Source: Okapia johnstoni
Lineage: Eukaryota; Chordata; Mammalia; Artiodactyla; Giraffidae
Direction: 5' to 3'
Assembly (NCBI GenBank): GCA_024291935.2
Contig: CM044320.1
Location: 29,914,001 to 29,978,000, forward strand
Length of the DNA: 64,000 bases
Shown here: positions 14,286 through 26,125 of the stretch, one piece after another
How positions within the stretch are numbered: position 1 is the stretch's first letter
Layout of the letters: each line of letters begins with the position of its first letter
Notes under the pieces: model-generated
What the model saw: only the letters and a program-made list of their open reading frames with translations
Database searches by the model: none
Told to the model about the DNA's origin: nothing
Program-made: the position numbers and the translations under genes

Positions 14286-16424
14286 TGAGGGGATACTTGG
14301 AGAAATTAAAGGTGGCTGTTTCACTTGATTGTGCAGAAAGAAAGGAACATATTCTCATAGGGGCAACAGAGATCTACGAGCACAGGGGAAATCAAGTCTG
14401 AGTGTGTGTACTGGGGAGAAGTGGTGTTCATGAAGATGATGCAGATGTGGGTGCTGATGGGGTGAAATGTCATATGCTTAGCTTTAAGCACTAAGAACTA
14501 TTAAAAGCACATACTAAAAACTACCAAAAGCACTGACGACAACAAGAGACCTGCTGGAAATCTTAATATTCTCCTACATTCAAGGCAGGTCAGATGTCTG
14601 AAAGCCAAAAAGTGCAAAGCCCCAAGGACATAATAGAGGTTGATGGCTCCAAAGTTGATAGATATATCATTCAAAATTGCCTCTCCTTCTCTTTCATTGT
14701 ATGACCAGGCTAATGGTATATAAGAATCCACAAGCCTGATCCTTATACTGGTAACTATATAAATAATTTTTGACTCACTGTATGATATTATTTCACAATT
14801 TGATTCTTTTAATAATTTACTACTGAGCTATTATACCAAATGCCCATTATTCATGAAGAATACAAAAATTACAGTAGTTTTCCATTTTCTATTAATTATT
14901 TTTTATTTGACTAGATGAAAATTTAAAAACCACAACTATAAAATGGAGGCGGACTATTTACAATGTGCATTCACATAATTACAAATATGCACCATAAATG
15001 CCAAAAGTAAGGCTTTTCTATGTTGTTTTTCATTTGCGATATCTTATCATTTAGGAGAAACATGAAAATATAGCATGATTAACCACTATTCTTAACAAAT
15101 AAAACATGTTTAAAATTATAAATAATTAGTTTACATATAAAATAATGTTAGTTATTTTGAAGGTTAGGAAAGCACTGGAAAAGATGGCATTTATATGAAA
15201 GTAAACCATCAGGCAGTGAGGAAAGCAAGTTCCTTTTAATTACTAATACTTGTCCAACTGTTGAATGTGGTTGCCAGTGGAAAGTTTTGGAAATAGCATA
15301 TTTCATATTTTATCATTTATACACAAAGTAATAGTTAAGAACTATTAGCTATGTTGCTGTTGAATAGCTCTAAACTTGTACATGAAATTATAAGGCAAGC
15401 ATTTAAGCTTTTAAATCTGTAGCTAAGGTAAGCACATTTTAGCTAAACTAAAGGTAATATTCTACATAGTTATGCAATTCACTATAAATATTTCAAATCA
15501 TTTAATCTTTAATACTGTAAAGTGATTAATAACTTCAGAAAGGAAACGAAGGCTCAGAAAGGTCTAATGAAACCCAGGTTTTTGGACTCAGCATACAATA
15601 CCCTTTTCATTTACATGATGAATTTAAACTTAAAGAGATGCTGATGAAATATAATTTCTGGAATTCAGCCCTAAACCATATAATTCTATCACGTAATAAA
15701 CCACATAAAGTTCAGTATACATGCAATAAAATGAACTAACACACACATTTGGGGCTTTATATATATAGTTTAAAAGTTGAAGCACAAGTTGTTAACTTGT
15801 TTTGGTGATTTTTTAAATGCTTCTCTGTTCACTACACCATACAGCACCAACACTTTCCCTCAGTAATACTAAAGACTTGTTACATTAGTCTATTCTTTGT
15901 GAAAAATACCAAGTGCTCATGGATAATATGGCAGAAAATATAACAATTCATAAAATAACACACAAGAAAATACTGTTTTGTACATCCAACTACAAGTTTT
16001 AGGAACATATTCATGACTATAAATTCCCTGAATGAGTAATTATTAAATCTTAGTTGTCTAGGATAGAATGCAAAGCAAGGACAATCCAAAAACATATAGT
16101 TCAGGAATGGCCCACTTACAGCTCTTATGAGTTGTCTGAAAGCAAACATTTCACTTAACATCAGCTTGTGGTTACAGTACTAGAGATATTGCAGAGATTC
16201 TAATGAATTTGTATCCCAGCCAATGAAAAGCTCCCATACCTATAAATTATAAATTAGATAAAGAAAAGAACTTAACACAAATATATTGCCTTAGATGCAC
16301 TGAAGAAATATCAATTATGATCATTAATGCAGCGACCATTTCCTCAGAAACCTAACACACACTGTAAAATAACTATACAAAGGTAATATATATTCATTCG
16401 GTTGTCAAATCTTAAGTTTATTCT
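14286..16424. other. Intron DNA, mostly unassigned
   Basis: AT-rich and free of ruminant SINE or LINE insertions. A probable MIR remnant lies at 15490-15615 and is listed separately. Confidence 0.45.
15490..15615 (-). repeat. MIR remnant
   Basis: 'catttaatctttaatactg', 'gaaaggaaacgaaggctcagaaaggtc' and 'aaacccaggtttttggactc' match MIR read in reverse (gaaactgaggcacagagaggt and cccaggcagtctgactc). Confidence 0.65.
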
Positions 16425-16772
16425 AGGGTCTTCTCTTGTGGCTCAGAGGTAAAAAATCCACCTGCCAATACAGGAGACAAGGGTTCAATCCCTGATCCAG
16501 GAAGATCGCGTATGCTATGGAGCAGCTAAGCCTGTGCACCAGAGATATTGTGCCTGTGCTCTGGAGCCCACAAGGTACAACTACTGAGCCGGCATGCTGC
16601 AACTACGGAAGCCCACATGCCCTACACCCCATGCTTTGCAACAAGAGAAGCCACCACAATGAGAAGCCTGTGCACCGCAAGTAGAGAGTAGCCTCTGCTC
16701 GCTGCAACTACGGAAAAGCCCACAGAGCAATGAAGACTCAGCACAGGCAAAAATAAATGAACAAATAAAATT
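16425..16772 (+). mobile_element. CHR-type (cetartiodactyl) SINE
   Basis: tRNA-derived head gggtcttctcttgtggctcag with gggttcaatccctgatcc, then a body typical of CHR: 'atggagcagctaagcctgtgc', repeated 'caactac', 'gcaacaagagaagccaccacaatgagaagcc', and a tail of aaaataaatga units. The body differs completely from the Bov-A unit. Confidence 0.9.
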
Positions 16773-17608
16773 GTAAAATGCTTTTAAAAAGTCTATTCTA
16801 GAAAAAAGACATGTTACTATATTACAACTGCATAATACTCATAATTCTGTAATGTGCAAAGACCAAATCGTTACAGAAATCAAACAATTTATCAAAGAAA
16901 AATCCTTCTCCAGAATCCTGGAGGGCTATTTCTCTCTCCACATGCCTGAGCCTTTCTTCATGTTTTTACTAAGGAATTTTAATAGAGAACTAGAGAACAG
17001 GGATACCAGTATCCTAAAGAAGTCTACTCCTTTCTCCCTATTTGCACTCTTGTCCTTCACAACATAGATCTCTACCAACATGTGGGAACCTGGACCACAA
17101 GATGCTCCATTAAGGATGTGCACATGATTATATTCTCCAGAATAAAAATTTCATCTTTATTTACTTTCTCTTCTCATTATCTAGTGGATGACGTTAATTC
17201 ATGTCATATCACACTTGTCTCCAAATCACTTCCTTAAATATTTACCTAAAGTAGTTATTGAAAATCAAACATTTCTTTGGTAGTTAACAAATTTATAGAA
17301 CTCTGACGACAAAGAACAAGACCATATACACTTACCTAATCATCCATCCATTCATTCATTATTTATTAAATGGAACTTCAACTATTTAACAGTGGGTATT
17401 TTATGTTGGGCATTAAAAAATGCACATCACTTGACATCTAGGCATGTGGCTTTGAGGCTTTTGCTTTGTGTGTCCAGTAATAAAGATGTAAAGAGGTGCG
17501 TTTACTTTTTATTCAAGCCCTAGGTATAGAGGTATGTGGAACTATGTCTTATTTAAAATGAATTCTTTAAGGACAGTTTGTCAATGGATTTAATATGTTG
17601 TATAAATG
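16773..17608. other. Intron DNA, mostly unassigned
   Basis: Unique AT-rich DNA. 'catccatccattcattcattatttatt' near 17341-17370 looks like a reversed L2 3' end. No gene. Confidence 0.4.
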
Positions 17609-17814
17609 AGGCTTCCCTGGTTTCTCAGACCCTAAAGAATCTGCCTGCAGTGTAGGAGACGTGGTTCGATCCTTGGGTCGGGAAGATCCCCTGGAGAAGG
17701 GAATGGCTACCCACTCCAGTATTTTTGCCTGGAGAATTCCATGGACAGAGGAGCCTGGTGGGCTACAGTTCATGGAGTCACAAAAAATCAGGCATGACTA
17801 AGTGACTAGCACTT
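17609..17814 (+). mobile_element. Bov-tA SINE
   Basis: aggcttccctggtttctcag head, cgatccttgggtcgggaaga and a tail caggcatgactaagtgacta. Complete element. Confidence 0.93.
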
Positions 17815-17865
17815 TCATTTATAAATATATTTTGATTCTCTAACAGCCATGCAAAGATTTTGTAT

Positions 17866-17897
17866 ACACACACACACACACACACGTATATATATAC
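17866..17897. repeat. CA/TA microsatellite
   Basis: A run of CA dinucleotides followed by gtatatatatac just after a Bov-tA copy. Confidence 0.9.
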
Positions 17898-19189
17898 TAT
17901 CATACTATCAGGCTACTTGCTGTGCACAACTTGAAAATCGTTCCCATACCTATCATCAACACTCACGTGAAGGAAGTAGCGGTACTAACATACAGGGAGG
18001 AACAGAAGCATTCATGAAACATATTGCAAAATTAATCATGATGCTGTTATTATCCTCTCTGATGAAATAATCACATTAAAATAAGCACGGAAGCTACATG
18101 ACAGACTGAAATGCATAATGTGCACTGTGGCCGCACCTCTCTTCCTTAGCTTGCGTTTACTTCATCTCTTTCTTCTTCTATTTTTATTATTCACTGTAAG
18201 AGCCCTCTTTCACCTTTTGCACCCATGTAAGGCATTTTCTCCCTACAGTTTAGTAGAAAAAAGCAGTAAACATTAGAGACAAAAACAAAACAAATATGAT
18301 ATCTCCAAAAAGACTGGTGTTTCCCTCATTTTTCCTTCATGGAGAATTTAGATGAGAAAAGGTTTACATGTATGTGCAAGAAGAGAGTCAACTGAAGTAA
18401 TATAATATAAAACCAATGTTAACAATCTTAAAATTATTTTCTTAGCATGTGAAGAATTAGGAATCCTAATCAGGTGGCCACTCCAATGCCAAATTTAACT
18501 AGTAACTTCCTGGTACCTAAAAATCAAGGCTATCATCTTAGAGAGCATCTTACTTCTTAAGCCCTTTTCATGAACACAGCCTTGCTACCGCACTTCCAGA
18601 CTGCAAGATGCCTTGTTAGCCGGAGAGAGAGCACTCCACGAATTCTCTGATAGGTATGCTTTTGCTGTGTTAATGCTATCATTAGACTTTATTGCCATTT
18701 AAATTCAAGTCTTAAGTTATTTAGCTGAGGGTAATATGTTCTAGCTTCTCATTTGGCTTCCTCATTTTGCCATTTTACACTTTTGCTTAATGTGCACCTG
18801 CTTCTTTTAAAAGTGGATGCTGGCAGTGTAGTTGGGGGACATTTGCTTCAATGTGGTAATTACACATTGAGTTTACATTTACACTGTTGGCCCTTAATTA
18901 ATTTAAAGGTATTCAAATCGTATTCATCATCTAATTTGTTGTTTAAAATGTCCTCTGTCCTTTCCCTGAAAATACTTTAATAGATTTATTTTCCTTGCTT
19001 TCTGACTTTATTGATTTAAAGCCTCAAAAGTGTAAATTATACCCCAAAATATACCTACACATACATTTGAAAACAGAGAGGAAAGATTGTGGCTTCTGGA
19101 ATATTAGTAATATTTCACATACTTTTTCTAATTAAAAACCTTCTTTGAAATTCCTAAACCAAAAAGATGCCATTCTTTTTACACACACA
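17898..19189. other. Unassigned intron DNA
   Basis: AT-rich unique sequence with short C/T-rich tracts. I see no genes or recognised repeats. Confidence 0.45.
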
Positions 19190-19219
19190 GTTTTTCTGTG
19201 ATAGCTAGCCTCCAAGATG

Positions 19220-19862
19220 TTCTTGTTGTTGTGCAGTCACTAAGTTGTGTCCAACTCTTTGTGACCCCATGGACGGTAGCACGCCAGGCTCCTCTGTCCT
19301 CTACTATCTCCCGGAGTTTGCTCAAATTCATGTCCATTGAGTTGGGGATGATATCTAACCATTTCATCCTCTGCCGTTCCCTTCTCCTCTTGGTTTCTAT
19401 CTTTCCCAGCATCAGTGTTTTTCTCAAAGAGTCTGCTCTTTGCATCAGGTGGCCAAAGTATTGGTGCTTCAGCTTCAGCATCAGTCCTTCCAATAAATAT
19501 TCAAGCTTGATTTCCTTTATGGAGAAGGGAATGGCAACCCACTCCAGTACTCTTTCCTGGAAAATTCCATGGACAGAGGAGCCTTGCAGGCTACAGTCCA
19601 TGGGGTCACAAAGATTTCCTTTAGGATTGACTGGTTTGATACCCTAGCAGTCCAAGGGACTCAAGAGTCTTCTCCAGCACCACAGTTCAGAGGCATCAAT
19701 TCTTTGGTACTCAGCCTTCTTTATGGTCCAACTGTCATATCCATACAAGACTACTGGAAAAACTATAGCTTTGACTATATGGATCTTTATCTGCAACGTG
19801 ATGTCTCTGCTTTTTAATACACTGTCTAGGTTTGTCATAGCTTTCCTTCTGAGGAGAAAGCA
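19220..19862 (-). mobile_element. BovB LINE, 5'-truncated, carrying an internal SINE fragment
   Basis: Reverse BovB 3' end: gttgtgcagtcactaag, ggtggccaaagtattgg, ctactggaaaaactatagc, atgtctctgctttttaat. The minus-strand frames show [20 protein letters not shown] and YGYDSWTIKKAE, with stops. It is flanked by a 9-bp target duplication tccaagatg (19211-19219 and 19863-19871) and lies inside a MaLR-type LTR. Confidence 0.93.
19520..19612 (+). mobile_element. 93-bp Bov-tA internal fragment inserted in BovB
   Basis: tggagaagggaatggcaaccc to catggggtcacaaa is the middle of Bov-tA, missing the tRNA head and also the last 25 or so bases. Perfect 11-bp duplications gatttccttta flank it (19509-19519, 19613-19623). 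The duplicated bases belong to BovB, so it is a later insertion. Confidence 0.85.
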
Positions 19863-20049
19863 TCCAAGATGGCCCCCAATAATTCTTGCCTGCTGGTATT
19901 TATGCTCCTATGTATTCCCCTCCCACAATGAAGAGGACTGATCTACATAACCAACAGGATATTGCAGAAATGACAGTTTGACTCCTGAGGCTAGGTCATA
20001 AAAGACATCACAGCTTCACCCTTCCTCTTTCTTGATTGCTTGCTTTGGG

Positions 20050-20235
20050 ACAGGGTTTCTCAACTTCAGCACTATTGATTTTTGACCGAGTAATTCTTTG
20101 TTGTGAATGACTATATACTGCAGAATGCTTGGCCTCTACCAGTAGATGTTTCTAGTGCCCCAACCAAAGTTGCAGTGTGACCAAAAATATCTCCATAAAC
20201 TGTCAAACGAGTCTTCAGGGACAAAATCACCCTTA
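20050..20235 (+). mobile_element. hAT-Charlie-type MITE nested in the LTR
   Basis: 'agggtttctcaacttcagcactattgattttt', 'taattctttgttgtgaatgac', 'ctgcagaatgcttggcctctacc', 'accaaaaatatctccataaactg' and 'gggacaaaatcaccctt' follow the order of a common non-autonomous hAT-Charlie element. It interrupts the MaLR-type LTR between its 'gattgct' and 'ggaagccagtgtcatg' parts. I am not certain of the subfamily name. Confidence 0.7.
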
Positions 20236-20883
20236 GGTGGAAGCCAGTGTCATGTCTTGAGGACACTTAACCAATGGAGAGACCCACCTGGCAAGGAACT
20301 GAGGCCTCCCACCAATAACCAGTACTTATATGTTAGGCACGTGAGTGAGCCACTTCGGAAGTGGACATAACCAGGAGAAGTCAGGTTTTCAAGTGACTGT
20401 AACCCCAGGGGATATACTAGTACCAGACAAGCTTTCAAATGACTAACCTCCGTTGACACCTTGGCTGCAATCACACGAGACTCTTAGCTAGATCGAACCA
20501 AGTGAGCTACTCTCAAATTCATGACCCATAGAAATCGTCTGAGGTAAGTGTTTATTGTCTAAAGTCACTAAATTTGGGGGTAGTTTGTGAGGTCGTGATA
20601 TCAAATCCATCCTCTGTAAGAGAAAATTGTAGCTAATGTATGTTAAGTTCTAATATAATTCCAAAGCACTTTTTACCTAGATCTCATTTTGACTCTTGGA
20701 AAAATACTTGTTTCTGATTCTTCAACAACAATATGCAATTATACCTCGTGAAACTTCCTCAGTTTCATTTATGTATTTTGAGAACTAGACATCATTCTTT
20801 TCTCCTTTTTCTTTCCTTCTTTTTTAATATTTACCATCCCTTCTCCTTAACATTTGTAACTTAGCTTTTGAGATTTTAATTTT

Positions 20884-22025
20884 CAGTTCAGTCAGTTCAG
20901 TTGCTCAGTTGTGTCCAACTCTTTGTGACCCCATGGACTCCAGCACACCAGGCCTCCCTGTCCATCACCAACTCTCAGAGTTTACTCAAACTCATGTCCA
21001 TTGAGTCAGTGATGCCATCCAATCATCTCATCTACTGTAGTCCTCTTCTCCTCCTGCCATCACTATTTTCCAGCATCGGGGTCTTTTCCAATGAGTCAGC
21101 TCTTTGCATCAGGTGGCCAAAGTATCGGAGTTTCAGCTTCAGCATCAGTCCTTCCAATGAATATTCAGGATTGATTTCCTTTAGGATAGACTGGTTGGAT
21201 CTCCTTGCAGTCCAAGGGACTCTCAAGAGTCTCCTCCAACACCACAGTTCAAAACCATCAATTCTTCTGCGCTAAGCTTTCTTTAGAGTCCAACTCTCAC
21301 ATCCATACGTGACTACTGGAAAATCCATAGCTTTGACTAGATGGACCTTTGTTGGCAAATTAATGTCTCTGCTTTTTATATGCTGTCTGGGTTGGTCATA
21401 AATTTCTTCCAAGGAGCAAGTGTCTTTTATTTCAAGGCTGCAGTCACCATCTGCAGTGATTTTGGAGCCCCCAAAATAAAGTCTGTCACTGTTCCCATTG
21501 TTTCCCCATCTATTTGCCATGAAGTGATGGGATAAGATGCCATGATCTTAGGTTTCTGAATGTTTAGTTTTAAGCCAGCTCTTTCACTCTCCTCTTTCAC
21601 TTTCATCAAGAGGCTCTTTAGTTCTTCCTTGCCTCTGCCATGAGGGTGGTGTCATCTGCATATCTGAGGTTACTGATATTTCTCCTGGCAACTTTGATTC
21701 CAGCCTGTGTTTCATCCAGCTCAGTATTTCTCATGATGTAGTCTGCATGTAAGTTAAATAAGCAGGGTGACAATATGCAGCCTTGATGTACTCCTTTCCC
21801 GATTTGGAACCAGTCTATCATTCCATGTCCAGTTCTAACTATTGCTTCCTGACCTGCATACAGATTTCTCAAGAGGCAGGTCAGGTGGTCTGGTATTCCC
21901 AACTCTTAAAGAATTTTCTGCAGATTACTGTGATCCACCCAGTCAAAGGCTTTGTTATAGTCAATAAAGCAGAAGTAGATGTTTTTCTGGAACTCTCTTG
22001 CTTTTTTGATGATCCAATGATCATT
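20884..22025 (-). mobile_element. BovB LINE, 5'-truncated (from RT core to 3' end)
   Basis: It is flanked by an 11-bp target duplication attttaatttt (20873-20883 and 22026-22036). Minus-strand frames include MGIPDHLTCLLRNLYAGQEA, GVHQGCILSPCLFNLHADYI (RT motif B region) and NLRYADDTTLMAE (catalytic YADD), then LKLNIQKPKIMAS, YGCESWTLKKA and [16 protein letters not shown]. The N-terminal endonuclease and first RT motifs are missing and several frameshifts break the frame. Sense orientation relative to SOX5. Confidence 0.95.
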
Positions 22026-22036
22026 ATTTTAATTTT

Positions 22037-22745
22037 AGATTACCTAAATTTTATTTTAGATTAACTTTCTGACTGCTACTTTTTAGTGTCAAAACGTTCT
22101 AAAAATAAACTGTAGAAATGGTTTCTGTACATTACTTAGAAGAATGTCATATGGGAAAATCTTTAGCTCACAATATCAAATGAAAGCCCACTCATAGAAA
22201 TACTGCAGAGTAAATTTTTTGAACTATTTGAAAAGAAGAGCAACAGGAGGAATACATGTGTCAACAACAATATTTGATGAGAACAGTTATAACACGGAAG
22301 AGTATAAAATGTATGGTGTTTCAGATTTAACCTTGGTTAACCTCGTGTCCCTACACAGCTTCAAGTTCCTAATAATAATTGTTAGTTCATCCCTTGGTGT
22401 TTATTACATATTTGTCACTGTTACATTTCTGTTAGTTCAACTTGGAAATATGTGAAAAAAATGAAGAACTGCAAAGTTATCAAATGATGGAATGGATTCA
22501 CACACAAAATAGCAGAAGCTCTCAGAGCAATTCAGATTCACACATTAAAATTAAGGGAATGGAAGCCATAGCTGATCAAATTCTATTACCACCTCTATGT
22601 TGGGAATGGTATTTCAAACCTATACCTGAATTACAAAACCAACCTCTCCACCTGAATCTACAGAAGGAATTAATATAAAAAGAGCAGAACAATATAAACA
22701 ATACCAATACAAATAAGTATACACTCTTTGCCCCACTGAGGTCAC
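22037..22745. other. Unassigned intron DNA
   Basis: Unique sequence. Two open frames of 78 codons (22219-22455, 22442-22678) overlap but show no domain, and their composition is not coding-like. Confidence 0.4.
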
Positions 22746-22770
22746 ATGTGTGTGTGTGTGTGTGTGTGTG
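22746..22770. repeat. TG microsatellite
   Basis: A run of tg dinucleotides directly abutting the 3' tail of a reversed Bov-tA SINE, a common place for such repeats. Confidence 0.92.
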
Positions 22771-22970
22771 TTTTAGTTGTGTCTGGCTCTTTGAAACCCT
22801 ATAGACTCTAGCCCACCTGGCTCCTCTGTCCATGGGATTCTCTAGGCAAGAATACTGGAGTGAGTTGCCATTTCCTTCTCCAGGGGATTTTCCTGACACT
22901 GGGATAGAACCCACGTCTCCTGTCTCTCCTGCACTGCAGGTTAAATCTTCACCACTGAGCCACCGGAGGA
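22771..22970 (-). mobile_element. Bov-tA SINE
   Basis: Reverse element: ttagttgtgtctggctcttt, ggcaagaatactggagtgag, gggatagaacccacgtctcc, gagccaccggagg. Confidence 0.92.
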
Positions 22971-22975
22971 GGGGT

Positions 22976-24646
22976 AAATAATCACATGGAGGCCTATTAC
23001 TCAGAGGGGGAAACACTAATAAAAATGTGAAAAGAATGCGTCGATCTTGAACAAAACAAAATGAAATACTTAGAAGATCCTCAGAGGGCTAAAAAATTCC
23101 TTTTAAAATATCCAGGCATTCAATCTAGGGACTGGAAAATATCTAGGGATTGAAGTTTTTCTAGATCCTGGTAGAAGTTTGGTCTGGTTATAAGCAGATA
23201 GATCATCTTTAAACAGCCAACTCAGGAGAAAAAAGAAGAAATAGAAGGCACAATCATACAAAGACATTTAATGAGAACTCTAGCTAATTAGATCAAAGAT
23301 TTCATTTCTAGTTCCCCCACATGCACGTATAGGTTCTAATGGGTTCAAATCCCCAGCAGTCTGGAGACCCCACTATGACTGACCGCTTCATGTTTAATAC
23401 AGTTAATCAGCATATTAGTGTATTCTGGCGAGACTTGAAAGAGGGTCAAATTGTCTAAGGCTCAGAATCTTGGAGATGGACATGACAGGTGTGGGTTTCT
23501 GGGTGTATGAGTATGTGTGTGTGTGTGTGATAGATTTGAAGATGAAGGAGACAAAGCAAAGATTAGGGAAGACTAAGGTAACACCTTGTTATTAGTGACT
23601 ATAACAATCATACCACTGTGTTTCATTTTATTGTGTTAGTTGTTTTCCTGAAGTGTTGATGGAAAAATAATCAGATTTTAAGTAGTTTAGGAAAACTTTA
23701 GACTTTAAAGGGATCTTTATGGATTAGCTGAGTACTCACACTCTTTACAGAACAATTTTCTTGTGGATAGGCATGAGTATATTGTCTTTTATTACCCACA
23801 TATAGTCTGAATAGAGAAATACTAAATATCAACCAATAAATATTAATTAAAATGGACAGTTAGGATTACTCAGTGACTCATTAAATTCTGCTTCTTTCTA
23901 GTGTTTTTTTCCCATAAAGTATTTTTAATAATTCTTTATATCTACATGCATTGCGAACATCATTTTGACTAGTGACTAAGAAAACAGGAGCATATGTACC
24001 ACCATGAGTATCCCTTAGCATTTCAATCTTTGCAAATGAATTCTTTTTTTTTTTTCCACTGCAGAGTTCTTCCCACTCTTCAGAACATTCCTGCCTTTTC
24101 TTCTTGCTTTCCCCCTTAGGGTTGAAGCCCTGACATCTCCGAGAGCCACTGGTTTCTACTCAGAGATGTCAGCTAATAGAATCATTGTTAGGAACTCCTT
24201 AGTGACAGGTTTCCTGTTAACTGGACTTGAAACTTTACTAGATCATTACATCCAAACTACAACTTCATTCAGTGCAGACAGATAACAAAGGGGCAGTCAT
24301 TGAATATAACGGGTACAAAGTCCAAAGATAAGTAAAAATAAAACATAAATGCAAAACTCATTTCTCTCACTTCCATTTCTGTTTTAACCCAGACTAATTT
24401 TCACCCATGAGAGTAATATTGGTGATTTTCCTTTCTGAATATAGCTTTAGAAGAGTTGTCCTATTTGCCCTGGTCTCATTTTTTTTGTCATGTGATATGT
24501 TTAGTCTTTAATTTGTCCCACAAGCATCTTTTTTAGACATTATCCCCTACGGTGCTAGTCATGGGGGGAAGGAATTTATATTCCATTTGGTGAAGCAATA
24601 TATAGACAATGAATGACACAACATTTCAAGCTATGTAAGTTGCCTT
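22976..24646. other. Unassigned intron DNA
   Basis: Unique sequence including a short TG run at 23511-23530 and a small perfect hairpin at 24130-24172. A plus-strand poly(T)-ccactgcag near 24045-24064 looks like an acceptor but is on the strand opposite SOX5 and has no open exon after it. Confidence 0.45.
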
Positions 24647-24771
24647 CCCCTTCTCCAGAGGAAATGGATTGCCGTTCCCTTCTCCAGAGGATCTTCCTGA
24701 CCCAAGGATCAAACCCAGGTCTCCTGCATTGCAGGCATATTCTTTGCCATTTGAGCTACACGGAAACCCTT
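24647..24771 (-). mobile_element. Bov-tA SINE fragment
   Basis: Reverse element with a partly duplicated 'ccttctccagagga' segment, then gacccaaggatcaaacccagg, ctgcattgcaggcatattct and ttgagctacacggaaaccc. The 3' part of the SINE is missing. Confidence 0.85.
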
Positions 24772-24797
24772 GTAAGTTGCTAGGAAATTTTCATACA

Positions 24798-25168
24798 GTC
24801 AGTTAATTCTTGAACAACTTAGAAGTCTGAGTCGGTGACCCCCTTGCACAATCGAAAATCTAAGTATGACCTTTGACTCTTCCAAAACTTAACTGCTAAT
24901 AGCCTAAGGTTGACTAGAAGCCTTACAAGTAATATACAAAAATGATTAATACATATTTGCATGTTATATACATATTTTTAGGCAGTCATGACATACCTAA
25001 ATTTTTCTTATTTTTTCTATATTTCTAGGCTATGCATTTTGTCTGCAAATTTTTTCAGATTGTCACATATCTCCAAAAAACTTTCCCAATATATTTGCTA
25101 AAATAAAAAACCCTTCATGTGAGTGGACCCATGCAGTTCAAACCCATGTTATTTAAAGGCCAACTGTA
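24798..25168 (+). mobile_element. Tigger-like DNA transposon (non-autonomous)
   Basis: Starts 'cagttaattcttgaacaac', then 'ggtgacccccttgcacaatcgaaaatc', 'ccaaaacttaactgctaatagcctaaggttgac', and closes 'gtggacccatgcagttcaaacccatgttatttaaaggccaactgta'. Its terminal inverted repeats and body match a familiar TcMar-Tigger MITE. No transposase frame remains. Confidence 0.7.
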
Positions 25169-25954
25169 TTTAAAGAAATATGATTGTGATTAATCTAAAA
25201 GAGTGTCATGGAAGTTCTGAAAAAAGTCTGTATTTTATTTAAACTTTGTCACAATGTGATTGATTCACTGGTCTAGGACTGGAATGTGGATTTTGGATGT
25301 CAGATGTTTAATTTAAATGAAATTTTCAGAACTTTTCAAAAGGTTATAATTTCCTTATTCTGTTGATCCTGACACCTTTTTCTGAAGAGTCTGAAAATAC
25401 AAAAAGGTGTCAAGGGTATGAGCCTTTAGAACATTAAGTACTATAAAATTTGCTCTTTTGGATTAGACGATTTTTTTTTACTAGAAATAATTATTTTCCC
25501 TTCTTTGAGATATTCATCCAAAGCAATTACTTTCCAATTGTTATTGACAAAGTATTTTTTCCTTTTCTCATAATTAATCTATTAGAGAGTGAATAAAACA
25601 AAAGACATAGTACATGCCAATGGAATACAAAAAGTATGCAATTTTTACCTGAGAACTTCTCTCACTCCAAAAGAAATGCTGACTTTATAATGCAATTTTG
25701 TCACCAAGGGAGAGAGTTTTCAAAAAAGAAATAAATGCTAATAATTCTTTACACTATTATTACATACGTATTTAGGGAGAATCATTTAAATATTATAAAA
25801 CATATACAAGTTTAGTAAGTTTAGTAATCCAAATACTAATAAATTTTAAAAATAAGTTGAAAACTTTTATATCTGTTCATTTTTAATCCTGCTTTTCTAA
25901 TATTATTCAATTTATACCCTGACATCTAAACTTTATGTTACAAAAACATCCTCA
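25169..25954. other. Unassigned intron DNA
   Basis: AT-rich unique sequence; no features recognised. Confidence 0.45.
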
Positions 25955-26125
25955 TATATTTTGTCTTATTTTAAGTCTCCCAGCAAGAGTGTGAGACATT
26001 ATCAATCTTACTTCACAGACAAAGAAATTGAAGTTAGAGTTATTCAAAGATTTGCCAACAGCCATAACTTTATTAAGCTTGGGACTCAAATCCAAGTTAC
26101 TGGCCTGTAAGTCTAGGCAACTTTT
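25955..26125 (-). repeat. MIR remnant
   Basis: 'cttcacagacaaagaaattgaagttagagttattcaaagatttgcc' and 'gggactcaaatccaagttactggcctgtaag' match MIR read in reverse. Confidence 0.65.

Larger units (their letters stand above)
19190..20600 (+). mobile_element. MaLR-type LTR, interrupted by BovB and by a hAT MITE
   Basis: LTR landmarks are on both sides of a BovB copy. 'tgatagctagcctccaagatg' precedes it; 'ggcccccaataattcttgcc', 'aacaggatattgcagaaatgac', 'gaggctaggtcataaaagac', 'gacccacctggcaaggaactgaggcctcc', 'gtgagtgagccactt' and 'gtttattgtctaaagtcactaaatttggggg' follow. The same landmarks occur at 9255-9605. No retroviral coding region is attached. Confidence 0.75.

Noticed and set aside
22576..23016. 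146-codon minus-strand open frame
   Set aside because: It reads through a Bov-tA SINE and a TG microsatellite (His-Thr repeat); not a gene.
24040..24070. Poly(T) followed by ccactgcag, like a splice acceptor, on the plus strand
   Set aside because: SOX5 is on the other strand, no open exon or donor follows, and no plus-strand gene is otherwise supported.
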